A stretch of DNA of 64,000 bases from assembly GCA_023512835.1 (NCBI GenBank), contig CM042088.1:2720078-2784077 (forward strand). Reading direction: 5' to 3'. Below are positions 42,941 through 53,212 of the stretch, in pieces. The position numbers and the translations under genes were made by a program. Numbering within the stretch: the stretch's first letter is position 1; every line of letters begins with the position of its first letter. The notes beneath the pieces were generated by a model that was given only the letters and a program-made list of their open reading frames with translations, was not told where the DNA came from and did no database searches. This DNA is from Taxillus chinensis (lineage: Eukaryota > Streptophyta > Magnoliopsida > Santalales > Loranthaceae).

Positions 42941-43413
42941 CTAAGTAGCACGACACCTCTTCCTCTGGGGTGGTCGCTCACCTGCCTTCTCCCTTTGCTT
43001 CAATATGGTCTCGATCTGTTTTTCCCTCAGCTGCAACCTCTGCAGAACTCCTTCTAGGGATGCTTCTAGCCTTTGGATCTGCTGCCTTAGAGTCTGATTC
43101 TCCTGGAGGAGAGCTCTCATATCTGTAGTTAACTGTGGCTTGTATTGTGCCCTCCAAGATATGTATGCGGGATAAACACCAGGTTTTGGACTGTTGGGTT
43201 GGATCTTGTGTGGGGTGGACCATGCCTGATACATCTTTTTGCCTTTTTTTGCGAGCATGGTTTTGCTGTAAGTGAAGTCACAATCTTCCATGCCAAATAG
43301 CACAGGGATAATCTGATGATGCCCGACTTGTCTTCCACCTTGTAATAGTGCATATGCAGTTCCTCCCCAAGGACCTAAGAGTGGGACCCAATTGTAGTCC
43401 CCGCAGCTATAAG
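42941..43413 (-). pseudogene. G1 ORF1 C-terminal part (Ogre-type extra ORF), interrupted by C1
   Basis: The minus frame is open from the C1 boundary to the stop at 42941. It starts YSCGDYNWVPLLGPWGGTA, continues HHQIIPVLFGMEDCDFTYS and ends in QTLRQQIQRLEASLEGVLQ and IETILKQREKAGERPP, a clear coiled coil of about 45 residues. An extra reading frame upstream of gag is a defining feature of Ogre elements; its function is unknown. The N-terminal part lies beyond the C1 insertion, outside the window. Confidence 0.75.
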
Positions 43414-43710
43414 TGATGGTCCCTTGGAGCCTAGAGGGGGGTGAATAGGCTCTTATTTAAACTCTTTTTAATCTCTTAAGACACCACACTTATCTAGTTA
43501 AGTGATAGAATCACTGCGGAAGATAACCAGATAGTGGAAGTATTTTATTTTATTATCAAGAGATAATTACAACAAAATAGAAGCAAGACTCTCTTACACT
43601 CTATTTACAAAAGGATTCACACACTAGCCTAGATTATATCTTTGAGCTCTTGTGCATACACAGGGTTAATTCAGGCTCGTTCGCACACCTACACAAATGT
43701 ACAAGTATGA

Positions 43711-43722
43711 ATATTTATACAA
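43711..43722 (-). promoter_or_regulatory. TATA box of C1 LTR
   Basis: ATATTTATACAA on the plus strand; L2 has the same box near 19457. The repeat-rich U3 lies directly upstream on the minus strand. Confidence 0.7.
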
Positions 43723-44014
43723 ACATTCCTAAGAGACAACCTTGGAACTTGTAGTTTCGGAATGCGTTCAGCACTAACTATTCCTCGGTAATCTCTCTGC
43801 CTTGACTGCTGCGGTTTGTGGAGCTCAAGATCCTGGGTTTGAAGAGTATAAGTGCCTTTGTGAGTTCCCAAATATAATTGAGGTTGTGTCCACATATCCG
43901 AGTGATCCACGTGTAAGATTCTTCAGGTTCTCAACGAGTTTGTCTTACATCGGGACACCACGAGCTGATAACTTTAAATGCGGTAGTTTGAAGTAGCATC
44001 TTCTTGGTCCGGTG

Positions 44015-44490
44015 TAATTTTCCTTACTCCATTGCTAATGAAGCTCGGAACCTTACTCTGTGTCATTGGTTGCTTACTCCGTATCTATTAGGTACTGGAA
44101 TCCTTAGTCCGTGTCAGTGCTTCCTTATTCCGCATGTAAGTTCCTTACTCCGTATGTAAGTTCCTTACTCCGTATGAGTGAGTGGCCCGGATTCCTTACT
44201 CCGCATCTAGTTTCCTTACTCCGTGCGAATAAAGACTTGGGTCCTTATTCCGCATCAATACTTCCTTACTCCGTATGTATGAAAGACTCGGATGCCTTAC
44301 TCCGTGTCTCCTTTAGTTCGCTTGAGGGGAAGACTTAACTTTTTACCTCCATGTCAAACCTTTTACTTCGTGCGACCTTGTAGACCAAGACTCTTACTCC
44401 GCATCAGTTTGACTTAGTCCGTTTGAGGCATTAGGAACAAATTCCGTAATCCGTAGCTTTTAAGTTCTTAGTCCACACGAATGTTCCTTA
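44015..44490. repeat. CCTTACTCCG repeats in C1 U3
   Basis: At least a dozen copies of CCTTA(C/T)TCCG with variable spacing. Near 44130-44175 the spacing is the 20 bases seen in L2. In the direction of C1 transcription the motif is CGGAGTAAGG. Confidence 0.85.
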
Positions 44491-44708
44491 TTCCGTATGT
44501 ATTGGTGACTTGGTTATTTACTAAGTGTTTGACGACACTCACTCTTGTCCGGATCAGGATTATGTATCCTGTCCTTAGCTTTGCTCTCACGAGTGTATCT
44601 CCGGATTAATAACATATCTTCTGCAATGATCAAAGAAACACAAAAGATCTCAGATCAAATTACATAAGGCTTTATCAGCATTATCCAAATTCTGGGCTTG
44701 ATCCAACA

Positions 44709-44725
44709 ATCTCCCCCAATTATGG
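44709..44725 (-). other. Polypurine tract of C1
   Basis: ATCTCCCCCAATTATGG reads CCATAATTGGGGGAGAT on the minus strand, immediately before TGTTGGATC. Confidence 0.85.
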
Positions 44726-44851
44726 ATATGCCCAAGCCCTTTGTAATCTGATTTGGTAAGCAGTGCAAAAAGATAACATACAGAATACGCATCACAACCA
44801 ATTTCATTCATCAACAACAGAATACAATTCAGCCTTTATACAAGATTTTCA

Positions 44852-47575
44852 TTAAGGTACATAAGGCTTACTATACTTGAAGATCATAGTTGCTGCTTTC
44901 TCTCTAAGCTCCATTGTCTGCTTCATCGTATAAGTGGTGTGTTGGCTCCAAGATTTGTCCACAGATAAGAATGACTTGATGAAGTAACAGACAAAGGCCC
45001 CACAGCTATCTCCATCCGGCTGTTGTGGCACTTGCTTCTTGCCCCGAAATGTCGCCTTCAACTTCTCAGTTGGATTCAAGGGTGTGATGCCCAACTCTTC
45101 ATATAATCCAACTTTCTTCACAGCTTCAATCAGCCTGAGACACAGTGGTTCTCATTGATTCTTTCTTACATAATGCTCCACAATCTGATGGGAATCAATC
45201 AGAATCATTTGTTTGGACTGAATCATGAAGACAGCCATCATGAAATGTGGCGACATGATCCGATACGGAATGAGGATAGTTGAGAGAGTTTTCCATGGCT
45301 TGCTATCCTCAGCAGTTCTGTCGATGAAGGACTGAATGAGATCTACACTGGGAAGATAGCCTTCATTCCAGCACGGCAGAACTTCAAACAAGTGCCCATC
45401 CTTGTATAGAGATAGAAACAGCCTCATCTCCATTTTAGCAGCCCTAGAGAAGTTGTCAATGTCTTCTGTTGTAAAGAGTCCTTTTTCCGAACAAAGGGTC
45501 CGAATGTCGTCCGGGGAAAAGGGGTACAGGTTAGAGAGACATCTTCTCTCGGCAGAAGACACAGCATAGAACTTCATTGCCTTATGCACGCTTCCATCCG
45601 CATCAAAAGGGTCACACGCCGCGTATGATGGGAGGAAGGTGTCAGCTGCGGATGGAGAGGATGGAGGAAGAGCTACACTCGAGGAGCTTGGCTGAGAGAA
45701 GTGGCTACGTTTGGGAATTTGAACTCCCTGAAGCAATGAAGAGGCAGGCCGCTTCTCAGCACGAGTGGTTGGTTGTGCAGGAGGAGCAGAAGGATCAGAT
45801 GACACTTTCTCCCCCGGTTTGGCAGATCGCCGGGAAGCAACGGGAGGACGAGCCATCGTGTGCGCCAGGTCCGCGAAGGAGGTAGACAAGGAATGGACGG
45901 ACGAGGCAACGAGATCCATCTTCTGTTCCATGGAAGTGGAGGAATCAGTGAGAGCGGAGAGGAGTTGGGCGCCAAGTGCAACAACCTTGGCGGTGATGGC
46001 GGATATTTGGGCGCTATGAGCTTGGGCGTGTCGGTCCAGCTGGGCGGAGAGCACAGCGTCGGAGTGGACCGTGCCAAAAGAAGCACATCCAAGGACCAAC
46101 TCCGGAGCTTTGGAGGACTCCCCCGCATGAACAGGAGCAGGAGTGCGCTGGGCAGAGGAGTCCGCAGGAGTATTAGCAGCAGCAGCAGAAGGGGCATCCG
46201 GAGCATCAGAGGCATCCGGAGCAGCAGACCCGCTTTGACCAGATAGGTCAACAACGGGAATGGCGGCAGCAGGAGAAGAAGGTCCAGCCTTAGCAGGGGA
46301 AGAACTCCGTGTGGCATGGACGGGGCTGGAAGGGGTAGGGAACGGCACATCTGGAATGGAGGCCGGCGTAAGAAAGCCTTGGTCCAAGTTCCAGATGATC
46401 ATGGTCTCCGGGGATTGGGTATGGCACATGTAAAACACCCGGAGATCGGTGTCAGGAATGGAGGTAGTGTGGGCAAGGTTGAAATGTAGCCATAGATCCG
46501 TTAAGGTGTCGGCGGAGAGATGGTCAAGGTAATCTCGGGGTTGAGGTAGGGGAGGCAAAGGAGCTTTTGGAGTAGATTCCGGGACATCAGCAATAGCAGC
46601 AGCAACGGCGGTATCAACCGCGGCAGCAACAGCGGAAGTGGAGGGAGTGGGGACATCCGCAGCAGAAGGGGCTAAAGAAACAGCTCTAGGAGCACTGCGC
46701 TGAGATGGCCCCGCAACCTCGGAGGGTTCGGCACGGATGCTGTGCTGGGAGGCCCGAGAAATGGAGGGCACAGCAACGGACCGAATCCGGGAGGACCAGT
46801 GAGCAGAGCTGACCTCTGGGGCATGGTTGGCAGAGGGGTCACCAACAGAACTGCCTTGTTATTCCGAAGCAGGGAGGGGGCGAAGAGCTGCAGAGGGACG
46901 ACGGGCTGTTATGTTCCCATCAGGCGTCAGATAGCGAAGGTAATAAGCTGGATAGAATGAAACAGCATCAGAGCGGGCGAAATGGTCCGGATGAAGATGC
47001 CAGAAGACAATGCTGAGTATGCGCCCGAAAGAACGGTTCTTGGGTCCAGTCTGCAGTAGTCGGAATAAAAATGTCCCCCAGTCCATTGGAAGACCTTCGA
47101 AAACGCCGTACATGGCCAGAAGAAGGTCGTACGGAGTGGAGTCCAGGGTGGATGTGCGAGCCAGTAAACATCGACTCAAGATGGTCGCCATACAGCGATA
47201 GCGACCTTGGAAGGACTTCACCTTGTATTTCTTGCCTTTGTAGGTGCAACCCATAGAAGCTACCATGGGATCGGCATCGGGGCGCTGTGGTTCACCGGGG
47301 GGTAGATGGAGAGCAGCGCGGAGAACGACGGGGTTAATGAGGATGGATTCACCGTGAACATAGGAGATGATGGAGTCGGTGGTACAGCGAATCCGTTGGT
47401 AAAACTCGAGAATGTCGTCTATAAGCAGATCGACAGGATTAGAGATCAGGTCGAGTAGGTGAGAGGCTTCTAGAAGAGGGCGAATATCGGAAAACCAGTC
47501 CGGAGGGTTGGAGACAACGCTCCAATCAACCAGATGGCCGGGATTAACGCCGGAAAGAGAGATTCTGGGTGCCAT
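44852..47575 (-). pseudogene. C1 third ORF: transposon-protein-like domain fused to Ulp1-like cysteine protease
   Basis: A single minus-strand frame of 908 codons starts at ATG 47575 (ACAATGG context), broken only by TAA (46859-46861) and TGA (45152-45154). Residues 1-238 (MAPRISLSGVNPGHLVDW, DILEFYQRIRC, YVHGESILINPVVLRAALH, YDLLLAMYGVFEGLPMDW) resemble the plant transposon protein N-terminal domain. A Pro/Ser/Ala-rich linker follows. The C-terminus has the Ulp1 (C48) pattern: SPHFMMAV with His (45245-45247), LIDS with Asp (45194-45196) 17 residues on, then QPDGDSCG with Gln and Cys (45002-45004) six residues apart. These are the spacings of yeast Ulp1. The TGA separates Asp from Cys, so the copy is dead as read. 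GC content is higher than in the pol genes. No membrane segment is evident, so it is not a typical env-like protein. Domain assignment is by motif; the role is unknown. Confidence 0.8.
46241..46261 (-). other. SUMO-interacting-motif-like stretch in C1 third ORF
   Basis: The linker contains IPVVDLS, which matches the classic hydrophobic SIM core (V/I-V/I-D-L-T/S). It lies about 255 residues before the catalytic His. Such short motifs can arise by chance. Confidence 0.4.
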
Positions 47576-47700
47576 TGTAGATGAAAGTTGAAGGGCGAGA
47601 GGAAAGGTGAGGTCTTGGGGATCAAAGAAGCAACGAGAGGTTTAGGGATTTGAAAAGGGTAACGCTCGTGCTTCGCAGGAATGACCAGAATATATAAGAC
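47576..47700 (-). promoter_or_regulatory. Putative separate promoter and leader of C1 third ORF
   Basis: A TATATAT box (plus strand AATATATAAG, 47690-47699) lies about 115 bases upstream of the ATG at 47575. The leader between them is pyrimidine-rich (for example CCTCACCTTTCCTCTCGCCC) and ends ACAATGG, like an ordinary plant gene leader. The transcription start is inferred. Confidence 0.45.
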
Positions 47701-49271
47701 CGAGTCCGTAAATGTCAGCGGGTCTAGTAATTTAGCGAGTGAAACAGTGAACCGCTTGACAGGCTGATGTCATTAGTCTTGATATCGATGCGCCTCCGAA
47801 TTAAAAGATGACGTGGAGGCGGCATGACCAAATAAGGGTAACAGCTGTTCACCTTCCGGAGAAGTGTGTGCATCCTGAGATATGCATTTAATGAATCATC
47901 ATGATTCCTCCTCAAAAGCACGCGATATAAAAGAAGACATGGATTATCAGAATTTGACAGTGTCTGGAGTCCGAAGGAATGAACCGAAAATCATCCGGAA
48001 TTAACGACAGTCGAGTGAAGAGTATCCAGATGAAAAGTAGACCGTTTCCGTAGTAACAAAGTGTGGTGAGAGAGAAGTAGATTCCTTTGCTTGTCAATAA
48101 GTCGAAGAGAAGAGAAGTACCACAACACTTCAAATCCAAGACTATGGACTAGATTTACCAATAAGGTTGCAAAGAAAAACTGAACCTGTAGCTTAAAACA
48201 AGATAAACTAAAAATACAAAAGCTGAATAGGCACAGATTAGTACGGATAGGAGAAAATAGTCAATGAAGAGCTACATAATCTGAACTAAGGAGAAACAGA
48301 ACTTATACATTACAAAGAATGTAATAGACATATACATACGAGAGAATGATCATATTACTGAATCAGGGCATATGTCAGATAGAGATACACAAGTACATAT
48401 AGGTCAACATAGCGAAACCGTCCTGCTGAACGACGTAGCTAAGATTAATTAAAGATCATATGATTTGATCAAACTAGGATTCATGAGTGAAAAATGAGGA
48501 AGCGGACACATGTCAAATGCAAGCAATTGATTATCCGATTAAAATGCATGGTTGAAGAAAAGAAAAACATCCAAGCATGCCTCAATTCCGTTTCAACAAT
48601 GCATGTCCAGTCAGATCTGGAAGTAAAGGTTTAGAGGGAAGAGTATCCGAGACATATTAGGGGGTCATTACTGAGGTAATAGATGAAGCTTAAGCTCCCC
48701 CGTAGATCATTTGATCCTCTCATTGAAAGGCTCCCCCTCAAATAGACAGCCAGGAAAGAGGTCATGAGACATATACGGGGGGTATTACTCGAATAATTTA
48801 AAGCATTTTCTCCCCCGTAGATTGTGCAATCCTCTCGGTAGACCTTTCCGGCTTATGGAAATTCAGCACTGTCTATCTTTTTAGGAAACTATACTTCAGA
48901 AGCTGATCAGACTGCGATTGAGTATTCAACCACCAGGCATTCCAAGCTAACCCATTTCATTTCTTTAACTATACGTGTTAATAGAGTAATCTAAATGAGC
49001 AGACTTTTGTCATGTGGTGATCAGTGGAAATTAAGATCATGAAACCAGAAAGAAGTTAATCATATAAACTTTAATCATGTTTGCTTAAACGACTTCAGTC
49101 GGGAAACGCAAGCATCCTCCCATTATGAAGTTGATATTAATATCAGAAGCATGAAGCCGTTAATCAGTAAGTATGATCAGCATTAAAAAACAGTATGTAT
49201 CATCTACTTCCACTAAAAGCACAATGCATGTTCTGATAGTAAGTATATTGTTGAGTAATTTAAATGAGAAA
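47701..49271 (-). other. C1 spacer between pol and third ORF, with duplicated polypurine tracts
   Basis: About 1.6 kb without a coding frame. Two imperfect direct repeats of about 72 bases (48659-48731 and 48775-48847) each contain GGGGGGT(C)ATTACT, then CTCCCCCGTAGAT, ATCCTCTC and an A/T spacer. On the minus strand these give GGGGGAG purine runs. Another, GGCTCCCCCTC, lies at 48730. Extra polypurine tracts between pol and LTR are known in Sireviruses. Confidence 0.6.
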
Positions 49272-51269
49272 CTATGCAGAGAAGTCAAGCATACCTAATC
49301 GGATGAGTAGTTCAGAGAATCTTGCATCAGGTAGGGGCTTTGTAAGTATGTCTGCTAGTTGATCTTCAGTAGCAACATGTTCTAGGGAAATGTGATTTTT
49401 GAGAACATGGTTGCATATGAAGTGATACCTGACCTCAATATGCTTCGTCTTAGGGTGCATGACAGTATTGTTGCTGATAGCAATTGCACTAGTGTTGTCG
49501 CAGTAGAGTGGAATAGATGACATGTTGAAACCGTAGTTAGTAAGTTGACTTTACGTCCGGTAGTAGTGGCGCAAGAACTCCCAAAGAGCTATATATTCCG
49601 CCTCGGCAGAAAGGTTGATACGGAATTCGCTTTTCTGAACCATGAAATTAATCTATTTCCAAGAAACTGACACGTACCACTTGTGCTCTTCCTGTCGATG
49701 CGACATCCAGCGAAGTCGGCATCAGAGTATCTGGATAAGGTGAAATTGGACTCCTTTGGGTACCAGAGTCCCAAATTCATCGTTCCCTTGAGATACCTTA
49801 ATATCCGTTTAACATGAAGCATATGTGACTCCTTGGGATTCGCCTGATATCGTGCACAGATGCAAGTTGCAAACATAATGTCTGGGCGACTTGCTGTAAG
49901 ATACAGCAAGGATCCTATCATCCCTCTGTAGTCAGTCACATTTACTGATATGCCGTCCACATCAGGATCTAACTTGGCACTAACAGGCATGGGAGTTTTG
50001 ACGGGAGATGAACCTTCCATACCAAACTTCTTAATAAGATCGCGAGTGTACTTAGCTTGATTAATGAAGATTCCTTCCTTCAATTGTTTAACTTCTATTT
50101 CGAGGAAGTAGGATAGTTCTCCCATCATGCTCATCTCAAACTTGCTTGTCATCAACTTAGCAAACTCTTCACAAAGCTTCGGATTCGTTGATCCGAAAAT
50201 GATATTATCCACGCATATCTGTATGATCAGAGTGTGTCCTTTCTCTTTTCGTAGAAATAAGGTGGTGTCTATCTTCCCTTTTTGGAAGTTGTGAGCAAGT
50301 AGGAATTCTGACAGTGTGTCATACCAGGCTCTTGGAGCTTGCTTCAAACCATATAAAGCTTTCCGAAGTTTGTAGACTAGATGTCCTGCTTTAGGTTCAA
50401 TGAAACCGGGAGGTTGTTCTACGTAAACCTCCTCTTGAAGATCTCCATTCAGGAATGCACTCTTGACGTCCATTTGATAAACTATGAAGTTTTCATATGA
50501 AGCATACGCCAGAAACATTCGGATTGCCTCAAGTCTTGCTACTGGAGCAAAGGTCTTGTCACAGTCTATTCCTTCTTCTTGACGATATCCTTTGGCTACC
50601 AGTCTGGCTTTGTTCCGGATTACTATTCCATCGGTATCAAGCTTGTTCCAGAACAACCATTTAACTCCAATGACTTGCTGAGACTTAGGCCTTGGTACTA
50701 AAGTCCACACATTGTTTCTCTTAAATTGATTCAGCTCTTCTTGCATGGCTTCTATCCAATTCGAATCCTGAAGAGCTTCATTTGCCACCTTTGGTTCTAT
50801 TTGAGATAGAAAACACGAGTAAAGACTCATGTTGGATGTGGCTGCTCTTGTTCTTACACCAACAGTAGGATCACCAATCACTTGATCTGAGGGATGGTTT
50901 CGGGTCCATCTGTAATTCTGTGCATGTGATGGATGATCTTCAATAATTTGAAGCTCTGCCAGATTAGGTGGTTCAGGTGTATCTGCTGGTTGAGCTTCGT
51001 CCAGACTAGATGTTTCCGTATTAGAAGGTACGGTAGAACTAGGTGGTTCTTCAACACTGTTTCTTTCAGTGTTAACTGGTCCGGACGGACTTGAAGGTGC
51101 TCCGAAATTTTGGGTTTCCGTAGGAGTATGTCCGGAGCTTAATGGTAGTCCTGAGTCCGAGTCATCCGTAGCATCATCCATATAATTTCTTTGTGCCTCG
51201 CTGATGCCACGTGGTTGGTCAGAATGTGTAACAGGAACATTCATAAACTTCGAATAATCGACATTGCTG
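49272..51269 (-). pseudogene. C1 reverse transcriptase and RNase H
   Basis: Landmarks from the minus strand: [86 protein letters not shown], then CVDNIIFG where YVDDIIFG is expected. The second catalytic Asp is Asn (codon at 50204-50206). It continues [37 protein letters not shown] and [20 protein letters not shown] frameshift near 49610 separates the RNase H tail (LYCDNTSAIAI, HPKTKHIEVRYHF, DQLADILTKPLP, 49272-49523). The active-site change and the frameshift make it inactive. Confidence 0.95.
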
Positions 51270-52387
51270 TCCAGGACCTGCACATTAGAACTTGAAGAAG
51301 CAACTTTTGACCAATCAAGATTAGTTTCATCAAAGGTCACATGGATAGATTCTTCAACTTTAAAAAGTTTTCTATTGAAGACCCGATAAGCTTTGCTATG
51401 TAATGAGTACCCGACAAAGATCTCATCATCAGATTTTGGTTCAAATTTATTCCGGGGTTCTTTGCCGTTGTTCAATATATAGCATGTACACCCAAAGGCT
51501 CTGAAATGTGAAATTGAAGGCTTTCGTCCTCTCCACATCTCATAGGGTGTTTTCATGGTAGATTTATTTATTAGAGTTCTGTTCTGAATATAGCAGGCAG
51601 TGGACACAACTTCAGCCCATAGACTGAGAGGTAGCGTTGCCCCTGCTAACATAGATCTTCTAGCCTCAACTAAGGTACGATTCTTGCACTCAGCTACTCC
51701 ATTTTGTTGTGGAGTTTTGGGCGCAGAGAAGTCATGCTGTATGCCCTATTCAGAACAATATGATCTTATTTCTGAAAAATCAAATTCTGTACCATGATCA
51801 CTCCTGATGCATTTTATGCTCAGTCCTTGTGAATTGCTTATCCAGTTGAAGAGATCTACAAGATGCTTAAAAGTTTGATCCTTTGATTTCAGGAACATTA
51901 CCCATGTGTATCTGGTGAAATCATCGATAACCACAAGGGTATATCTCGCACCAACCAGTGACGGAACAGAAATAGGACCACAGAGGTCCATATGAAGAAG
52001 TTGTAGAGGAGCAGTTATTGAATTAACTGATTTGCTCTTAAAGCTATGTTTGGTCTGTTTGCCCAGTTGGCATTCTCGACAGAGAGTGTCTCTAGAGAAT
52101 TTGAGTTTAGATAGACCAGTGACAAGATCAAGTGAAGCTAATTTAGACAATGTCTTAAAGTTTAAATGTGCGCATCGCTTGTGCCATAGCCAACTATCTT
52201 CATCTGAAGCTTTAGTGAGGAAGCATACAGGGTCAGAAGAATTATTTCTTAAGACCACTGAGTATATGTCCCCATCTCTTGATCCGGATAACTTAACATC
52301 TCCGGATAAGTTTTCTCTTACTGTACAAGTGTTGGACATAAAAGAAACCGTAAATCCTTTGTCACATAAATTACTGACACTTAACAA
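51270..52387 (-). pseudogene. C1 integrase
   Basis: The GAG-pre-integrase HHCC domain is intact: WLWHKRCAHLNFKTL and CRECQLGKQ. Catalytic residues follow in LLHMDLCGPI and IRSDHGTEF, then after a TAG stop (51746-51748) [13 protein letters not shown] with the Glu. The C-terminal [18 protein letters not shown] segment appears as [19 protein letters not shown], with [16 protein letters not shown] spacer rich in Ser, Pro and Thr follows before the RT. The single stop is the only lesion seen here. Confidence 0.95.
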
Positions 52388-52990
52388 ATTATGATTTAAA
52401 CCTTCAACTAGTGCAACTCTAGTGATTGATACACAGCCGTTAGTTAAAGTGCCATACCCGACAGTCTTACCTTTGCTGTTGCCACCATATGAAACGGATG
52501 GACCTCGTTTTTCATTAACTTCTACAAGCGAGTCCGATCACCCGTCATATGTCCGGAGCATCCACTATCGAGGATCCACTTGCTTTGATTGATCTTTAAC
52601 TTCAAGTGATCCGGCAATGCATTCCAGAGATGCTCCTAAAAGACAACAGTTTACACTTTTGGTGCCCAAACTTATTTCGGGCAGTTAGAGAGAGCAGTAG
52701 TAATGTCAACAGTTCCAGATTTGATTTTGCTAGGACTTTTAGCTCTCCAAATTGACTTTGACTTGTTAGTTTCAGCTGCCTCTTTTATTTGGGTTTTCTT
52801 GGGAGAGACACTCCTTTGTGGTTTAGATTTTGTTTTGCTCGAAGAACCCTTTTTATTCAACTGATCTTTATTGGTACGAATTTGATTACAAAGCCAGTTA
52901 TCAGATAAACTCCAACATTCATAGTGATAATGACCCATTTCCCTACAAATGGAACAGACACTATAATGCGAAGTACAAACAGGGGATACA
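52388..52990 (-). pseudogene. C1 second zinc knuckle and aspartic protease
   Basis: CSICREMGHYHYEC (about 52918-52960) is a CX2CX4HX4C zinc knuckle. Then come a Lys/Ser-rich stretch (SKTKSKPQRSVSPKKTQ) and the protease core SKWILDSGCSGHMTG with catalytic Asp near 52570. A frameshift right after GDRTRL (about 52530) breaks the frame; VALVEGLNHNLLSVSNL picks up the integrase frame. Confidence 0.85.
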
Positions 52991-53212
52991 GGTCTCTTAG
53001 ATTTTACAGACTTTCTACTCTGTTCCCTGTGGCCTAATCCATTGCGTTTGGGTGACGCGCTCTTGGCCCTAGATGCGTCAGCCTTAACTTTTCCTTTCTT
53101 TTTGGGTGCTACAGTTTTGGCTTTAACTGCTACAGCCTTCCCTTCATCATTAGTTACGAGTCTTCTTGCTTCGGGAAGAGCAAGAATGTGACCTCAACTC
53201 CACAGTCATAAA

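Larger units (their letters stand above)
43414..44708 (-). repeat. C1 3' LTR
   Basis: The plus strand starts TGATGGTCCC and ends GATCCAACA; on the minus strand it starts TGTTGGATCAAGCC. About 1295 bp. A minus-strand TATA box (TATAAATATT) lies at 43711-43722. The U3 is filled with CCTTACTCCG repeats. The first bases of the left edge could be 43414 (TGATGG) or 43417 (TGGTCC). Confidence 0.85.

Noticed and set aside
45577..46246. Plus-strand frames of 84-128 codons opposite the C1 third ORF
   Set aside because: Shadows of the GC-rich minus-strand frame; low-complexity Gly/Ser/Arg sequence without motifs.
44852..47575. Env-like gene of a Sirevirus
   Set aside because: No signal peptide or convincing transmembrane segment was seen; the C-terminus fits a Ulp1-like protease instead.
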